NCBI GenBank assembly: GCA_019217005.1
Contig: JAHBNG010000188.1
Coordinates: forward strand, 1-16,968
Length of the DNA stretch: 16,968 bases
Reading direction: 5' to 3'
Origin: Chloroflexi bacterium TSY
GTDB lineage: Bacteria > Chloroflexota > Anaerolineae > Caldilineales > Caldilineaceae
Each line of letters starts with the position of its first letter. Position 1 is the first letter of the stretch. Below are positions 15,882 to 16,968 of the stretch, in pieces. Both the position numbers and the translations under genes were made by a program. The notes below the pieces were generated by a model. That model saw only the letters and a list, made by a program, of their open reading frames with translations. It was not told the DNA's origin and did no database searches.

Positions 15882-16837
15882 CTATTCTGCAAAGACGTCT
15901 TCAAGTGCCGCATCCGGCTCTGGAAACGGGCTATCTTCAGCAAACTTGACCGCTTGTTCGATTTCCGAAAAGATCTCTGCATCCATTTTTTGCCAAGCTT
16001 CATCCGTCAGAGTTCCCTGGGCCATCAGCTCGGTTACCAAGCGCTTGATTGGATCCTTCTGCCGCCACGCTTCAACTTCGTCTGGCGGGCGTGGATCCGT
16101 TTGCCCAGGTCTTTCGGTATGGGTACGCCAGCGATATGTTTTGCATTCGATAAGAGTGGGGCCGTCACCCATTCGCGCACGGCTGACGGCAGCCGTAGCG
16201 GCTTCGTAAACCGCCATCACATCGTTGCCATCCACGACTACGCCCGGAATGCCGTAACCAGCTGCTCACCGCACTCGCCAGGGGCCAAGTGTGCGCTTTG
16301 GTGTGCAGACCAGAGGTTGTTCTCACAGACGTAGAGCATGGGCAGCTTCCACGCTGCTGCGATGTTGATCGCTTCGTGGAAGGGACCCGCATTGGACGCA
16401 CCGTCTCCAAAGAATGAAACAGCGACACGCCCTTTGCCTTCGAGTTGGGCCGCCAGACCAGCACCAGTCACAATGGGAATGCCGCCCGCAACAATGCCAT
16501 TGGCCCCCAACATGCCAATGCTGAAATCCGCAATGTGCATAGAGCCACCTTTGCCCTTGCAGTAACCGGTTTGCCTGCCATAGAGTTCGGCCATCATCCG
16601 CTTCAGGTCGGCCCCCTTGGCAATGCAATGTCCGTGGCCGCGGTGGGTGCTGATGATCTGGTCATCCTCCTTCAGCGCCGCGCACATACCTACGGCCACA
16701 GCCTCCTCCCCAATGTAACAATGCACAACGCCGTAGATGGCACCAGACAGATAGTCATCCGAGGCACGCTCCTCGAAGCGCCGGATGGTCTGCATTAAGC
16801 GCAGCATCTCAAGCTGTTTTTCTGTTGTGAGCGTCAT
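15882..16837 (-). pseudogene. acoA: E1-alpha subunit of a 2-oxoacid/acetoin dehydrogenase, one frameshift
   Basis: This thiamine-diphosphate subunit starts at ATG 16837 after AAGGGA. Motifs are IRRFEERASDDYLSGAIYG, GEEAVAVGMCAAL, RGHGHCIAKG, GKGGSMHIAD and the ThDP/Mg motif from GDG (144-146) to NN (173-174). The first frame continues to about 16238 but loses homology after SAHLAP. The correct reading resumes in another frame as AAGYGIPGVVVDGNDVMAVYEA and runs through YRWRTHTERPGQTDPRP to the stop at 15882. A small deletion near 16266-16278 explains it. The E1-beta start lies 11 nt downstream, so the two formed an operon. No E2 or E3 gene follows; MITE copy 2 and an unrelated cluster do. Acetoin (AcoA) and pyruvate-type E1 cannot be separated safely. 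Confidence 0.8.
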
Positions 16838-16903
16838 TTTGTGTTCCCTTCTGCTATTGTGTTAATCGGACGAAATAGCTTGTGTTGGAATCAGAACAGT
16901 GCC

Positions 16904-16934
16904 GGTTGAGTAAGCCGAAGGCTGTATCGAAACC
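16904..16934. repeat. REP-like palindromic unit
   Basis: GGTTGAGTA and GTATCGAAACC flank the small hairpin AGCC-GAA-GGCT (16913-16923) and make an imperfect palindrome of about 31 bp. Similar GGTTTCGATAC...CTCAACC units are, to my recollection, scattered between genes in actinobacterial and Chloroflexota genomes. It lies about 70 bp upstream of the E1-alpha gene. Confidence 0.6.
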
Positions 16935-16956
16935 AATCGGGTCGACCTGCAAACGC

Positions 16957-16968
16957 TGGTTTCGATAC
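16957..16968. repeat. Second REP-like unit, inverted, cut by the window end
   Basis: TGGTTTCGATAC at 16957-16968 is the perfect reverse complement of 16924-16935, so a facing copy of the preceding unit begins here. The spacer is 21 bp. Only its first arm is inside the window. Confidence 0.55.

Noticed and set aside
1..16968. CRISPR arrays, tRNA or rRNA genes.
   Set aside because: No regularly spaced short repeats, and no tRNA arm or rRNA sequences were recognised on either strand by eye.

Overview
The window looks like an accessory catabolic region from a large, transposon-rich bacterial genome. The lineage is uncertain. The substrate-binding protein has a Tat signal fused to a lipobox. There are many Gfo/Idh/MocA oxidoreductases, palindromic intergenic repeats with AATCTCTAATCTC-type arms, and REP-like units containing GGTTTCGATAC. 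These would fit Chloroflexota or similar sponge/soil-associated lineages such as Poribacteria or Tectomicrobia. That placement is inference from style, not from a marker gene.

Layout. 142-1644: an IS701/IS4-like insertion sequence with about 46-bp imperfect terminal inverted repeats and a frameshifted DDE transposase (minus strand). 1704-2595: a gene for a restriction-endonuclease-like domain fused to a HEPN-like domain, split by a 219-bp MITE-like element (1955-2173). An apparently identical second copy sits at 14692-14910. 2712-6120 (plus strand): an Ldh2-type dehydrogenase, remnants of enolase-superfamily (MR/MLE) genes, and an intact PYROXD2/phytoene-desaturase-type FAD oxidoreductase. 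6121-14549 (minus strand, read right to left): Gfo/Idh oxidoreductase, a remnant of another Gfo/Idh gene, divergent M19 dipeptidase, Gfo/Idh oxidoreductase, oligopeptide-type ABC substrate-binding lipoprotein, two permeases, and a third Gfo/Idh oxidoreductase. 14924-16837 (minus strand): E1-alpha and E1-beta of a thiamine-diphosphate 2-oxoacid/acetoin dehydrogenase, both broken by several small indels. 16904-16968: two facing REP-like units, the second cut off by the window end.

How it may work together (inference). The Dpp/Opp-type importer, M19 peptidase-like protein, three NAD(P)-linked sugar-type oxidoreductases, Ldh2 enzyme, MR/MLE remnants and FAD oxidoreductase would suit uptake and oxidation of an amide-linked or glycosylated small molecule. 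No importer ATPase is present, so a shared ATPase elsewhere would be needed. The region between the two MITE copies is mostly intact. The flanking genes (transposase, nuclease-HEPN, E1 alpha/beta) and the MR/MLE genes are broken, which suggests a rearranged genomic neighbourhood or locally poor sequence.
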